From the IMG/VR virus record IMGVR_UViG_3300029309_000424, positions 1 through 20,587 of that record: a stretch of 20,587 nucleotides of DNA, one strand, 5' to 3'. Both the position numbers and the translations under genes were made by a program. This document shows, piece by piece, positions 14,901 through 20,587 of the stretch. The first letter of the stretch is position 1. Every line of letters begins with the position of its first letter. Under the pieces are notes generated by a model. That model was not told the origin of the DNA and did no database searches. It saw only the letters and a list, made by a program, of their open reading frames with translations. The DNA comes from a virus.

Positions 14901-15008
14901 TTTGCCAAATTTGTTTACGCTTCGTTCAGCTTTTTTCATAGCTTTATCAAAGCCCTTCATATCGGCACCAAATACCATTGTCAATAAACCTATTGCTTTA
15001 CTTGCCAT
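11982..15008 (-). CDS. Tape measure protein
   Basis: A 1008-residue protein with the features of TP901-type tape measures. It has an N-terminal helical region with KAMKKAERSVNKFGKNMQKL, then the conserved core (about 65-380) containing LSGETARSPKELADALFFLT. Hydrophobic stretches follow at about 385-460, a long charged coiled coil at about 480-880, and a final Gly/Ala-rich hydrophobic region at about 905-950 ending with GGIVSGPTNAIVGDNI. It sets tail length; at the usual ratio of about 1.5 angstrom per residue the tail would be near 150 nm, a typical siphovirus. The gene overlaps the end of the chaperone frame by 11 bases, as in lambda-like phages. Confidence 0.92.
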   Translation of the reverse strand: MASKAIGLLTMVFGADMKGFDKAMKKAERSVNKFGKNMQKLGRNMTQNITLPLVAVGAAAGKLSMDFDTSMTKIQTLVGLSAEEVRGMKDRVLELSGETARSPKELADALFFLTSAGLKGENALMALEMVSKGTAAGLGEMEALSKTVAAAQNAYGVETLSAAEALDVFGGMVQTGMFKSEELAQVLGTNLGLSANLGISFEEVGAFISTYTKTTGDATSATTGFGAVMMSFAKIAPIQEKALAKIGLSADGLRKMLGSEGLQKTLIFLDQEFKANNMQLSEFFTKSQALKGVMGVLGNQTETYVDILDDLARKQGFVDNAFSITANTAGFQMKQAFNDLKVAGTQLGDSLAPVIRSLANMISTLARSFSGLSDSQKRTIGQFMAIAAAVGPLVFIFGKLVTIGMTVIKVMNMLRLAALANPYVALAVAIGGIVLALKDWAFNTDKVRSSMDAIAEVDAEVRRNVGSQVERVRLLTNQLKDENVSLATKKRVLNELKQISPQYYGALNASKLDLIQLTKATELYTKTLIAQAEAEVLAKKIADLKVEKQEQEIFIKANQKSGNHIIKGMVKEARENVAEFNADIKTFTKKLDEVNKEIDDLNKRAAEEIDMSEGGNVDKFFDKNKFQDFSGTLSDVSTEFQKLQKKVNDAEEALRTLMINGGATDEALMKAKQKLLDAQDELTKHTKEYNDLLGIVANDEKNPFTELTNAVSTADAELKKAIISGEDYTQQLADFKKATAELKEKQDEYNNAIGNTTKQELPAFIQLVDKFFPKLKIFGKTLSEIFEESGETIANAMDAAIGAFEAFNKRAEIIAENKKKRDLDEIDEKERRETEMINNSSMTEEQRQRALAILQGKIADERVAVEDAADKKLRAIKKRAAITDKAIAITSVIQNTAAAIMKAFAQTGIFGGPIAAGIIGALGAAQIALIASTPIPLAEGGIVSGPTNAIVGDNIGAGTGNPEVVAPLNKLKSLMGQNQQKIQIFGRLTGNDIFLSNQSESINRLRTT

Positions 15009-15683
15009 TTGATTTGTTTTTTAATTTATAGTCTTCTAATTTTTTTATGTATTCTGCATAGTCTTTGGCTACTTTATTTTCTTTTTCTTTTTCTACCTCC
15101 CAATCAAATTTAATTAAATCGGTTATTTTTAATCTTTTACCACTTGGTACATGAACATTTAATAAAAGCCATGTTTGCCACCTTGTACGTTCCCAGTCTT
15201 GACGTTCTTTTAAGTTTAATTTTTTATAAAAACCATTCATTTTTGACCAAAAATATTTAGGCAACATGTTAAAAAAATCTTCTGGGCGCATGTTCATTTC
15301 ACCAAAAGCTATTTCAAATATTCTAGCCCAAGTAAGAACTTCTACGCTTTCTTTGTCTTCTTGGGCTTCTTCTTTTTTTCCTCAAAACCATTTGTCATTT
15401 GACTTGCTAAAACATTAAAAACGCTTTCCATGCAGTCCCAGTTACCATCAAATAAATCAGCTAAATCGTCTATACTCATGTCAAATTTTTTCTTAGCCAC
15501 CCTGCACCCGTCTTGAATGCCGCAATAACATAAAGATAAGGCACTATTTAAATCCATGCCTTCACCTATATTTTGTAAGTCTGCTAATTTTGTATTTGTC
15601 ATTAAACTATATTTTCTTAAAGCATTAAACCCAAATTTTATTGGAAAATCTTTATCACCTATTGTAATTACTTCATATTCCAT
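14998..15683 (-). CDS. Tail assembly chaperone fusion made by -1 frameshift (gpGT-like)
   Basis: The first 104 residues are shared with the 113-residue chaperone. At A AAA AAG (15378-15372) a -1 shift leads into a second frame open from 15381 to the stop at 14998, giving 124 more residues (228 in all). The second part begins EEAQEDKESVEVLTWARIFE and continues through RPEDFFNMLPKYFWSKMNGF, with the helical, Trp/Phe-rich character of gpT-type domains. Its strong match to such domains begins upstream of the only ATG (15297), so the stand-alone 99-codon reading is almost certainly incomplete. The short and fused forms together would coat and chaperone the tape measure, encoded next. Confidence 0.82.
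15325..15378 (-). promoter_or_regulatory. Programmed -1 frameshift signal: slippery site plus stem
   Basis: In frame with the chaperone the bases read GAA AAA AAG, containing the heptamer A AAA AAG (15378-15372), the slippery sequence used in E. coli dnaX. After a 4-base spacer comes AGCCCAAG (15367-15360), which pairs perfectly with CTTGGGCT (15332-15325) across a 27-base loop. The loop's ends can extend the stem further with a bulge (AAGAC with GTTCTT). The zero-frame stop lies within the loop. This is the expected layout for stimulated -1 frameshifting. Confidence 0.85.
15342..15683 (-). CDS. Tail assembly chaperone, short form (gpG-like)
   Basis: A 113-residue protein (normal termination product) starting MEYEVITIGDKDFPIKFGFN. 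The beta-strand start followed by a helical middle (LRKYSLMTNTKLADLQNIGE, ALSLCYCGIQDGCRV, DLADLFDGNW) resembles Gram-positive and Bacteroidetes tail assembly chaperones. It ends in a lysine-rich tail encoded by the A-rich stretch that also carries the slippery site, with a TAG stop at 15344-15342. Its position between tail tube and tape measure supports the role. In known phages the short form is made in large excess over the frameshift form, which should hold here too. Confidence 0.85.
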   Translation of the reverse strand: MEYEVITIGDKDFPIKFGFNALRKYSLMTNTKLADLQNIGEGMDLNSALSLCYCGIQDGCRVAKKKFDMSIDDLADLFDGNWDCMESVFNVLASQMTNGFEEKKKKPKKTKKA

Positions 15684-15705
15684 TTTTTTTCTTTTTTTTG
15701 ATTAA

Positions 15706-15760
15706 TAAAAAAGGTTCACCAAGCCGCCAATCAAGAAAAAGAAAGGCGCTTGGTTCCCCT
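15706..15760 (-). terminator. Terminator or attenuator after the tail tube gene
   Basis: Just after the tail tube stop the transcript can fold AGGGGAACCAAGCGCC with GGCGGCTTGGTGAACCT. The core ACCAAGC/GCTTGGT is perfect; GCC/GGC continues it past one bulged G, and there is a small internal loop near the base. The hairpin is followed by TTTTTT (15712 downward). Downstream chaperone and tape measure genes have no visible promoter of their own, so this probably terminates only part of the transcripts and lowers expression of the following genes relative to the abundant tube protein. Confidence 0.7.
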
Positions 15761-15771
15761 AAATTTCTGTA

Positions 15772-16206
15772 TTAAGATACAGTTTGTGTTATTGCACCAG
15801 TACCAGTAAAGTTTAAGCTGTAAGTAGCTGTGTCTTCAGTTGGCGCTGTTACAGAAAAACTATCAAGAAATACACTACCTTCATAGTAAGTATCACCAGT
15901 TGCACCACCAGTATTACCAAATCTAAGTGTTAAAGCTGTTCTATTTGTTATCATATTTGATAATACTAAATCGTCTGCACCGTTTGTAAGCGCTGACCCC
16001 GCAGAATCAGTCCAACAGTATGCACCGTCTAAAGATACTGTAAAATCTCTAAGACCTTCCAGTACTTCTTTAAAACCGTTACTTTCTTTATTTGTTATTT
16101 CTCTTACTGAATGGTTTAAGTTTAGTGTTCCATTCTGCGCGAAAGCTACTAAAATATTAGTAGTACTATCGTACACTTTTATATCTGTTCCATTTAAAAT
16201 TGCCAT
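15772..16206 (-). CDS. Major tail tube protein (TP901-1-like)
   Basis: A 144-residue protein with the TP901-1/Phage_tail_2 pattern: MAILNGTDIKVY at the start, a strand pair NGTLNLNHSVREITNKES, then GFKEVLEGLRDFTVSLDGAY, and the Thr/Ser-rich C-terminal strands EGSVFLDSFSVTAPTEDTAT and YSLNFTGTG. Hexameric rings of this protein build the tail tube. Length is typical of the family. An A-rich leader (AAAATAAAATAAA-like) precedes the ATG and there is no Shine-Dalgarno sequence. A hairpin terminator follows, in keeping with the need for many copies. Confidence 0.88.
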   Translation of the reverse strand: MAILNGTDIKVYDSTTNILVAFAQNGTLNLNHSVREITNKESNGFKEVLEGLRDFTVSLDGAYCWTDSAGSALTNGADDLVLSNMITNRTALTLRFGNTGGATGDTYYEGSVFLDSFSVTAPTEDTATYSLNFTGTGAITQTVS

Positions 16207-16230
16207 TTTATTTTATTTTTTAAAAATTAA

Positions 16231-16425
16231 TTAATTAGTTTCTTCTTTACTTCCTTTTTCTTCTTTTTTCTTTTTTGTTTTTTTAATTTTAGGTGCTACA
16301 ATATATTCACCTTCTATTAATTCGTTTAACTCTTTTTCCAATTTTATAACTACAAAAGCACCAGCCCCTATTGTTGAACCATGTCTTTTGCTTTTCCAGT
16401 CTTTTAGTAATTTATATTTTTTCAT
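16231..16425 (-). CDS. Small lysine-rich protein of unknown function (64 aa)
   Basis: A 64-residue protein starting MKKYKLLKDWKSKRHGSTIG, with a small beta-rich middle (GAFVVIKLEKELNELIEGEY) and a lysine/glutamate-rich tail. It sits between the tail terminator (DUF3168) gene and the tail tube gene. The N-terminal pattern (V/L-x3-K-x-G-x2-hydrophobic) is common in small proteins next to capsid or tail genes in many phages, which may be minor structural factors. No named family is certain. It has short A/T-rich spacers on each side instead of the usual overlap. Confidence 0.55.
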   Translation of the reverse strand: MKKYKLLKDWKSKRHGSTIGAGAFVVIKLEKELNELIEGEYIVAPKIKKTKKKKEEKGSKEETN

Positions 16426-16445
16426 TTTATTTATTTTTTATTTGT

Positions 16446-16874
16446 TTATGATATGGTGTTTTGTCTAACTTCAAAAACTAACCTTGTTCTATAAATACCA
16501 TTTTTACCCGAACCAGCTTCAAATTCTTCAGTTGAATTTATATAGTTTATACTTTGTAATTTAATAGCCCCATAACTTGTTGAAGGGTAGTTGGGCGCGC
16601 GGTTTAATGTGCGTCTTGCAGCTGAAGCTATATTAGTTACACTATTATACGTTTCTGCATAACATAAAATTTCTAATCTAAAAACTCTAATATAGCTACT
16701 ATCTTGACCATCTTTAGTTTGTACTGGGTCGTCTTGCGTTATTTCATAAATTATAAATGGTAAACTTTGTGTTGCTTTAGCTACCAAAGGAAAAATACGG
16801 TCGCCAGTACCTAATTGTTGTGCTACAGTAGCACTATTAGATAAAATATTATATATTGCCGCGCTAACTCTCAT
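16446..16874 (-). CDS. Tail completion / terminator protein, DUF3168 type
   Basis: This 142-residue protein fits DUF3168 (gp17-like tail completion) proteins. It has an N-terminal helix (IYNILSNSATVAQQLG), then the strand FPLVAKATQSLPFIIYEITQ, with P-F-I-x-Y in the position usual for the family, the strand pair YIRVFRLEILCYAETY and the helix TNIASAARRTLNRAPNY. The last strand region (YRTRLVFEV) is also typical. The family closes the head-distal or head-proximal tail end, joining it to the connector. It overlaps the gp10-like gene by 4 bases (ATGA). Confidence 0.8.
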   Translation of the reverse strand: MRVSAAIYNILSNSATVAQQLGTGDRIFPLVAKATQSLPFIIYEITQDDPVQTKDGQDSSYIRVFRLEILCYAETYNSVTNIASAARRTLNRAPNYPSTSYGAIKLQSINYINSTEEFEAGSGKNGIYRTRLVFEVRQNTIS

Positions 16875-17404
16875 CGTCCTAAAATTCCAAATTGTCTTGT
16901 TCTTTTAGCCCATCTTTTAGTTTCACGTACAAAGATTATTTGTGCATCTCTAGTACTATTACTTAAAACAGTATTTTTTTCACTATCAAAAGCTGGTTTC
17001 ATAAATTTTTTACCAGCGTAATTATTAGCGTTACCAAAATGCATTACTTCATCTCCATATTCTACAAATGAACCATAAAAACCCGCTTTTTCATCTTTAA
17101 ACCTCCCTTTTACACGTGGACCAACATAACCCCCCAGCCAATCATTTCTTCTTTTACGTGTACTAAAGTAACCTATAGACTTTTTTAAAGTACCACTTCT
17201 TATTATTTTTTCACCACTTTTAAATTTAAATTTATGGTCTTTTTTTGAAACAGGCGCGTTTCTTTGCGCAGCTTCTACAAAAGGTTTAGTGTTAAGTCGC
17301 CAAAATTTTTGCCAAGTATTTACTTTTTTTACTCCTTTTGGTAATTCATTAAATAAATCTCTTATAGACTGTAAATTTTTAATATTTATATCTACTCTAG
17401 CCAT
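16871..17404 (-). CDS. HK97 gp10-like head-tail / tail component
   Basis: A 177-residue basic protein of the HK97 gp10 family. It shows the helix KNLQSIRDLFNELPKG, the stretch FVEAAQRNAPVSKKDH, where family members carry an A-P-V-x-T/S-G motif, and GTLKKSIGYF followed by VEYGDEVM and PAFDSEK near residues 134-163. These proteins help complete the head-tail interface and are always encoded between head-closure and tail-terminator genes, as here. There is a slightly longer loop (residues 60-75) than in short family members. The ATG at 17404 overlaps the end of the preceding gene by 8 bases. Confidence 0.82.
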   Translation of the reverse strand: MARVDINIKNLQSIRDLFNELPKGVKKVNTWQKFWRLNTKPFVEAAQRNAPVSKKDHKFKFKSGEKIIRSGTLKKSIGYFSTRKRRNDWLGGYVGPRVKGRFKDEKAGFYGSFVEYGDEVMHFGNANNYAGKKFMKPAFDSEKNTVLSNSTRDAQIIFVRETKRWAKRTRQFGILGR

Positions 17405-17747
17405 TGTTATTTTTTTCTGTAGTCTTAACTTCTAAATAGTCGTTTATTCTGTTTTCTACTTCTCTTATATTTTCTATTATATAAAACTTATCATTAAAAG
17501 AAATTCTATAATTATATTCGTCAAAAGGTACTGAAGTAAATTTAGGGTCACGAATAATAAAAAAAGCGTTTTCTTCAGCTACAAGCTGGTCGCTTTCATC
17601 TTTAACTTTACCACCTTTTACAAAGTATTTAGCCCAGACCGCACTAAAATCTGACCAAGACTGATTTGCACTACCGTAAGTAGTATTAATAGTGGTTTCA
17701 GCTTTTTGTATCATAATACGTCTATCTAAATCACCTATAGTTATCAT
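17397..17747 (-). CDS. Head-tail joining (head closure) protein
   Basis: A 116-residue protein matching the SPP1 gp16 / phage head-tail joining family: DLDRRIMIQKAETTINTTYG at the start, the Trp-containing strand QSWSDFSAVWAKY, a charged loop (GGKVKDESDQLVAEENAFFI), RDPKFTSVPFDEYNYRISFN and the closing IIENIREVENRINDYLEV. The N-terminal L-x2-R-I-x-I-Q and the A-x-V/W strand are the characteristic elements. Its ring sits below the connector and gates the DNA. Overlaps on both sides (ATGA with the upstream stop) show tight translational coupling. Confidence 0.85.
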   Translation of the reverse strand: MITIGDLDRRIMIQKAETTINTTYGSANQSWSDFSAVWAKYFVKGGKVKDESDQLVAEENAFFIIRDPKFTSVPFDEYNYRISFNDKFYIIENIREVENRINDYLEVKTTEKNNNG

Positions 17748-18328
17748 GTTATTTGTACTTTATATTGGTCTAATAAATATTGCGCGCTTTTTGGCATTTC
17801 TGTAGCTATTCTACCTACCACTACTTCTTGTCTATTTTCATAAAAATTACCAATCATTAAAAGAACCGCTTGCTTTATAGCTTGCGGAACATCACTCGCA
17901 GCTGTACCATATCCGCTTACGTAAGTTAATTTTATTGCAGCTTTACGGTCAGCTAATGTTGGGTAACTTTTGTCAGCTTGCAAAAGAAGTCTGGCTGGTT
18001 CATGTACTTTATCAACAATATAGTTTACACTATCCCAAACATCATAGACGGTTGAAGAAGTCCCATAGTATTCTATAGTCGTTGAAGAAAATACTGGCGA
18101 CTTATAAAAGTAAAGTGTTTCGTCCCAAGTGTCACAATCCATACGTACAGAATGATTTATAAAAAATCTGTTTGTATAATTTTGAGCCGCTTGCGTTGCA
18201 GCTAAAATTAAGTTTGTAATAAGTGTATCATCGTCTGTATTACTAACTCTTAAATGGTCTTTTGCTTCACTTAAAGTGACAACAGAAATGTCCGCTGGAA
18301 AAGCAGTTACTTTAAAACTTTTAGCCAT
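17744..18328 (-). CDS. Head-tail connector, gp6 / phiE125 gp8-like
   Basis: A 194-residue protein of the gp6-like connector family: VTLSEAKDHLRVSNTDDDTL followed by LILAATQAAQNYTNRFF. This is the standard start (L-x2-A-K-x-H-L-R-V, D-D, then a helix ending Y-x-x-R). The middle is beta-rich with Y-G and P-x2-L segments. The C-terminus has the typical DVPQAIKQAVLLMIGNFYEN helix followed by Arg-Gln and a final helix ending LLDQY. It forms the ring attached under the portal. An A-rich leader (ACACAAAAAA) precedes the ATG. It is the first gene after the capsid terminator, with no clear promoter. Confidence 0.87.
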   Translation of the reverse strand: MAKSFKVTAFPADISVVTLSEAKDHLRVSNTDDDTLITNLILAATQAAQNYTNRFFINHSVRMDCDTWDETLYFYKSPVFSSTTIEYYGTSSTVYDVWDSVNYIVDKVHEPARLLLQADKSYPTLADRKAAIKLTYVSGYGTAASDVPQAIKQAVLLMIGNFYENRQEVVVGRIATEMPKSAQYLLDQYKVQIT

Positions 18329-18507
18329 TTTTTTGTGTTTTTTTACAATTTAACATAATAATTTTTTTGTCTTTTTTCTTAATTTTTTCTTCTCTAGTGT
18401 TTTGCTTGTATTGCAATATCTAAAGTTTTTAATATACATATTCGCCAGATAACCTAAAGTTGCTTAAAACGCTTTTAAATACTGTTAAAAACGATATGTA
18501 GTTTTTA
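18329..18507 (-). other. Gap between capsid terminator and connector gene
   Basis: This stretch holds no convincing gene and no TAnnTTTG promoter. It is A/T-rich with short runs of A and T and one small palindrome (TATTGCAATA near 18410). A 29-codon Lys-rich frame (18439 to 18350) is present but has no leader or coupling. The region could hold a non-consensus promoter or act as spacer for transcripts that read through the terminator. Confidence 0.4.
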
Positions 18508-18552
18508 ATAAAAAGGTGGAAAAAAGGGTAAAAAAACCCAATTTTCCAACCT
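18508..18552 (-). terminator. Terminator or attenuator after the capsid gene
   Basis: About 14 bases after the major capsid stop the transcript can fold AGGTTGGAAAATTGGGT with ACCCTTTTTTCCACCT (one bulge and two mismatches, GC-rich ends AGG/CCT and GGGT/ACCC) around a short T loop, followed by TTTTT. This is a strong hairpin for such AT-rich DNA. Because no promoter is evident downstream, it likely lets part of the transcripts through. Confidence 0.8.
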
Positions 18553-18566
18553 CTAAAAATGTAAAA

Positions 18567-19811
18567 TTATGCTTCAATTAGATTAGCAAAAGCTGTATCA
18601 TTTTGTACAGCATCACCGTCTACAAGTGAAGTTACAATCATTCTTGGCTCACCAGTTGCACCGTTAGTATAAGGGTCAAATAATATATCTAAACCACCAA
18701 ACTGTGCAATATGTACTTTACTGAAATCACCAAATAAAACAAAAGCTTTTGAAGAATGAGCAGTACCACCAGCACCTACATTAGATGACATGAATGAGAA
18801 ATAACCGTTTACTTCTTTAGTTCTTGCGTCATAAGCTGGGCTTACATTAGAAACTAAATCAGCAACTTTAATAGCTGAATAAGCAGTACTATTCATTAAG
18901 TAAGCCATTCTAGCGCCCTCTAATCTAACACCGTTATCTAAACATGTAGTTTCTAGTGTCAAAGCAGTAGCACCACTAAAAGCAGCAGTAGAAGCAGCAG
19001 CAGCGTCAGTAAAAATACTTGCTGGCGCATTTGTAACATCTGAACCACCTTGTAATAAAGCGTTTTCTAAAGTTGCAGCAATAGAACCAGCCATATTTCT
19101 TCTTAAAGCAGCTTCTAAAGAAGCATTTTGCATCATAGCTTCAGCCGAAACATTTACAACCGAGATTAATTTTTTCGGTGATAAAGTTAAAGATGAAGCA
19201 GTACCATTAGCAGCAGCAGCCGAACCACCACTTTCTGGTAAGAAAGCTGAATTTACAGCTGAAATTACTGGAAACTTCATATTAGTAACACCAGAATAGA
19301 AGTTAGCACCAGCTGAAGCTAATACTAAGTTTGCTTCTAATTGGTCTGTAAACGCCATAGTCTGGCTAGAGTTTACAGCGTCTTTTTCTACAGCTGCTCT
19401 ACTTTCTAAAACAGCTGAAGGTATAGCTAAACCTTTAAAAGTTTGCCCCGTGTATCTTGCTTCATTTCTAGCTTCTTGGTCCATTTCTTTTACAAGACCT
19501 TCTATTTTACCCGTATAAGCCGACCTCATAGCGTCTTGGAATGAGTAATCTTTAGCTTCTTTACTTTCTGATATGTCGTTTTTATTTACAGTACCACCAG
19601 ATACTAAAGCGCTTTCTCTTATTGATTTTTCAACTTTTTCAGCACGTGTTATTTTTACGTCTAAATCGTCTACTTTATTTAAAATACCATCCATTTCAGT
19701 ATTTTCTTCTTTCGTTAGGTCCCTTTCTTCGTTAGTAGCTACTTCTTTCATAACTTCTAATTTTGAAATTAAGTCCGAACGCAATTCTTTAAGTTCTAAA
19801 CTATTTTTCAT
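18567..19811 (-). CDS. Major capsid protein, HK97 fold
   Basis: The 414-residue protein has the layout of HK97 gp5-type capsid proteins. The N-terminal 105 residues are a charged coiled coil with heptads (LKELRSDLISKLEVMKEVAT, NEERDLTKEENTEMDGILNK), serving as the scaffold-like delta domain normally removed by the protease. After the linker, the capsid domain starts near residue 130 with NSSQTMAFTDQLEANLVLAS and contains KFPVISAVNSAFLPE, the P-domain helix with SAEAMMQNASLEAALRRNMA, and the Ala-rich A-domain. It has a poly-A leader (AATTAAAAAAAAATG). The terminator right after it fits its high copy number. Confidence 0.93.
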   Translation of the reverse strand: MKNSLELKELRSDLISKLEVMKEVATNEERDLTKEENTEMDGILNKVDDLDVKITRAEKVEKSIRESALVSGGTVNKNDISESKEAKDYSFQDAMRSAYTGKIEGLVKEMDQEARNEARYTGQTFKGLAIPSAVLESRAAVEKDAVNSSQTMAFTDQLEANLVLASAGANFYSGVTNMKFPVISAVNSAFLPESGGSAAAANGTASSLTLSPKKLISVVNVSAEAMMQNASLEAALRRNMAGSIAATLENALLQGGSDVTNAPASIFTDAAAASTAAFSGATALTLETTCLDNGVRLEGARMAYLMNSTAYSAIKVADLVSNVSPAYDARTKEVNGYFSFMSSNVGAGGTAHSSKAFVLFGDFSKVHIAQFGGLDILFDPYTNGATGEPRMIVTSLVDGDAVQNDTAFANLIEA

Positions 19812-19836
19812 TTTTTTTTAATTTATTAATTATTAT

Positions 19837-20436
19837 TTATTTTCTCTTTGCTATTTCAATTTTTAACTTTGCAAGTGACCGCATTACTAAAAATTTTTCT
19901 TCTTTTTCCATTTCTTTTTTTTCTTTATATGTATCTAACCCTCTTTTTGCTACCAGTAATTCACTTTCAGCTAAACTATAAGCTGGGTAAGTAACACTTG
20001 AAATATCATATAGTCTATCAATTTCTGTAATAGTTCTTATGTCTCTACCTTCTTGGTCAGTACTCCATTGGTCTGACTTAACAGTAAAAGCAAATGAAGA
20101 CTGGCTTATATTACCATTTCTTAAATTTTCCGCTAAGTCTCTACCGTAACTTGTGTTTGGTATGTCAAACTCATACCTTAACCCTTTAGCGTCTGGTGTT
20201 AATTTTAGCGTTCCAGCTGTATTTCTAGCAAGTATTAAATTTGGGTCATGGTTAATTAAAGCCCTCACATCAGACTTAGCTATAAGTTCTTCAGTAAAAG
20301 CGCCTTCTTGTATATATTCATAAAAGCCGCCTAAATCTTCACTTCTACTATTATATAAAGAAGCATGACCCACTACAGTCATTTTATCGTTATCTTCATG
20401 TACTCGGGTTTCTATATCGTAAATTCTTTTTTCCAT
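19837..20436 (-). CDS. Prohead protease (HK97 gp4 type, family U35)
   Basis: A 199-residue protein with the HK97-type protease pattern: VVGHASLYNSRSEDLGGFYE and IQEGAF, catalytic-type His63 in INHDPN, LAENLRNGNISQSSFAF with the nucleophile Ser114 in the Ser-Phe pair, and the acidic third motif around EIDRLYDISSVTYPAY. It cleaves the delta domain of the capsid protein and itself during prohead maturation. The C-terminal 35 residues are charged. The ATG at 20436 (MEKRIYD) is the natural start for the family, but the frame is open upstream for 50 further codons to the window edge, so it may be the second part of a longer protein. Confidence 0.9.
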   Translation of the reverse strand: MEKRIYDIETRVHEDNDKMTVVGHASLYNSRSEDLGGFYEYIQEGAFTEELIAKSDVRALINHDPNLILARNTAGTLKLTPDAKGLRYEFDIPNTSYGRDLAENLRNGNISQSSFAFTVKSDQWSTDQEGRDIRTITEIDRLYDISSVTYPAYSLAESELLVAKRGLDTYKEKKEMEKEEKFLVMRSLAKLKIEIAKRK

Positions 20437-20586
20437 AGTTATATTATTATATTTTTTATCCCAAATGTATTTTATTTTCTTCTCACCTATTACTTCACTT
20501 CCTTTAATACATTCGTCTTCGCAATCGTCTTCACATTCTTTACATTCTATTATACTTCTATTTTGTTTTTCTTCTTCTTCTTCGTC
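20437..20586 (-). CDS. Open frame upstream of and in phase with the protease (partial; possible portal end or fusion)
   Basis: In the same phase as the protease, 50 codons run without a stop from the window edge to the ATG at 20436, with no internal ATG. They encode an acidic start (D then five E), a cysteine cluster (ECKECEDDCEDEC) and a tail ending WDKKYNNIT. The two other phases have stops within the first 36 bases (TGA at 20587-20585 and TAA further in). The portal gene is expected here, and portals often end in acidic tails, so this may be the portal C-terminus fused to the protease. Alternatively the portal ends just outside or in another phase and this frame is open by chance. Confidence 0.45.
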
Positions 20587-20587
20587 A

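Noticed and set aside
14998-15297. 99-codon frame as an independent gene starting at 15297
   Set aside because: Family-like residues continue upstream of the ATG in the same frame and a complete frameshift signal precedes it, so it is better read as the second part of the fusion chaperone.
18350-18439. 29-codon minus-strand frame (Lys-rich) in the gap after the capsid terminator
   Set aside because: No coupling to a neighbour, no recognisable leader, low-complexity lysine content; expected by chance in AT-rich DNA.
1-20587. Integrase, repressor, tRNA, insertion sequence, CRISPR array
   Set aside because: I looked for these on both strands and saw none; absence of lysogeny genes applies only to this window because the genome is incomplete.

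Overview
This AT-rich window reads as most of the genome of a tailed phage with siphovirus morphology that infects a member of the Bacteroidetes, probably a flavobacterium. Three things support this. The capsid and tail genes follow HK97/lambda order. Several early genes are types typical of Bacteroidetes phages (DUF3127, a DnaA domain IV-like protein, a NinB-like protein). Start codons are preceded by A-rich tracts rather than Shine-Dalgarno sequences, and the one clear promoter fits the Bacteroidetes consensus (TTG, 19 bases, TAnnTTTG). Every convincing gene is on the minus strand, so transcription runs from high to low coordinates.

The control region lies at 6268-6529. A rho-independent terminator at 6441-6488 ends the late operon, and the promoter at 6301-6330 starts the early operon just downstream of it. 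The early operon (6267 down to 75 and off the left edge) is tightly packed, with many ATGA or TAATG overlaps. In order it carries small unknown genes, a possible annealing protein with a RecB/Cas4-type Fe-S nuclease, a DnaA domain IV-like protein, a DUF3127 OB-fold protein, winged-helix and replication-type proteins, a zinc-binding protein, a small membrane protein, a NinB-like protein, a VRR-NUC nuclease and two HNH-type proteins.

The late region enters at the right edge with an acidic, Cys-rich reading frame that runs without a stop into the prohead protease. It continues with the HK97-fold major capsid protein, four head-tail connection proteins, the tail tube protein, the tail assembly chaperones, tape measure, tail tip protein, fibre, a lysis cassette (membrane protein, M15 peptidase, membrane protein) and a metallophosphoesterase. 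Terminase and most of the portal are missing. They would fit between the left edge (after HNH) and the right edge (before the protease), so the map most likely closes into a circle or is permuted.

The strongest non-obvious signals are these. (1) A textbook -1 frameshift site (A AAA AAG plus an 8-bp stem) joins two tail chaperone frames into a 228-residue G-T type fusion. (2) Hairpin terminators sit directly after the capsid and tail-tube genes. (3) The portal-side frame is open into the protease. (4) A single promoter/terminator boundary appears to serve the whole genome. (5) Three short genes (56, 41 and 34 codons) are mostly start-stop coupled to their neighbours. No integrase, repressor, tRNA, CRISPR array or insertion sequence is visible.
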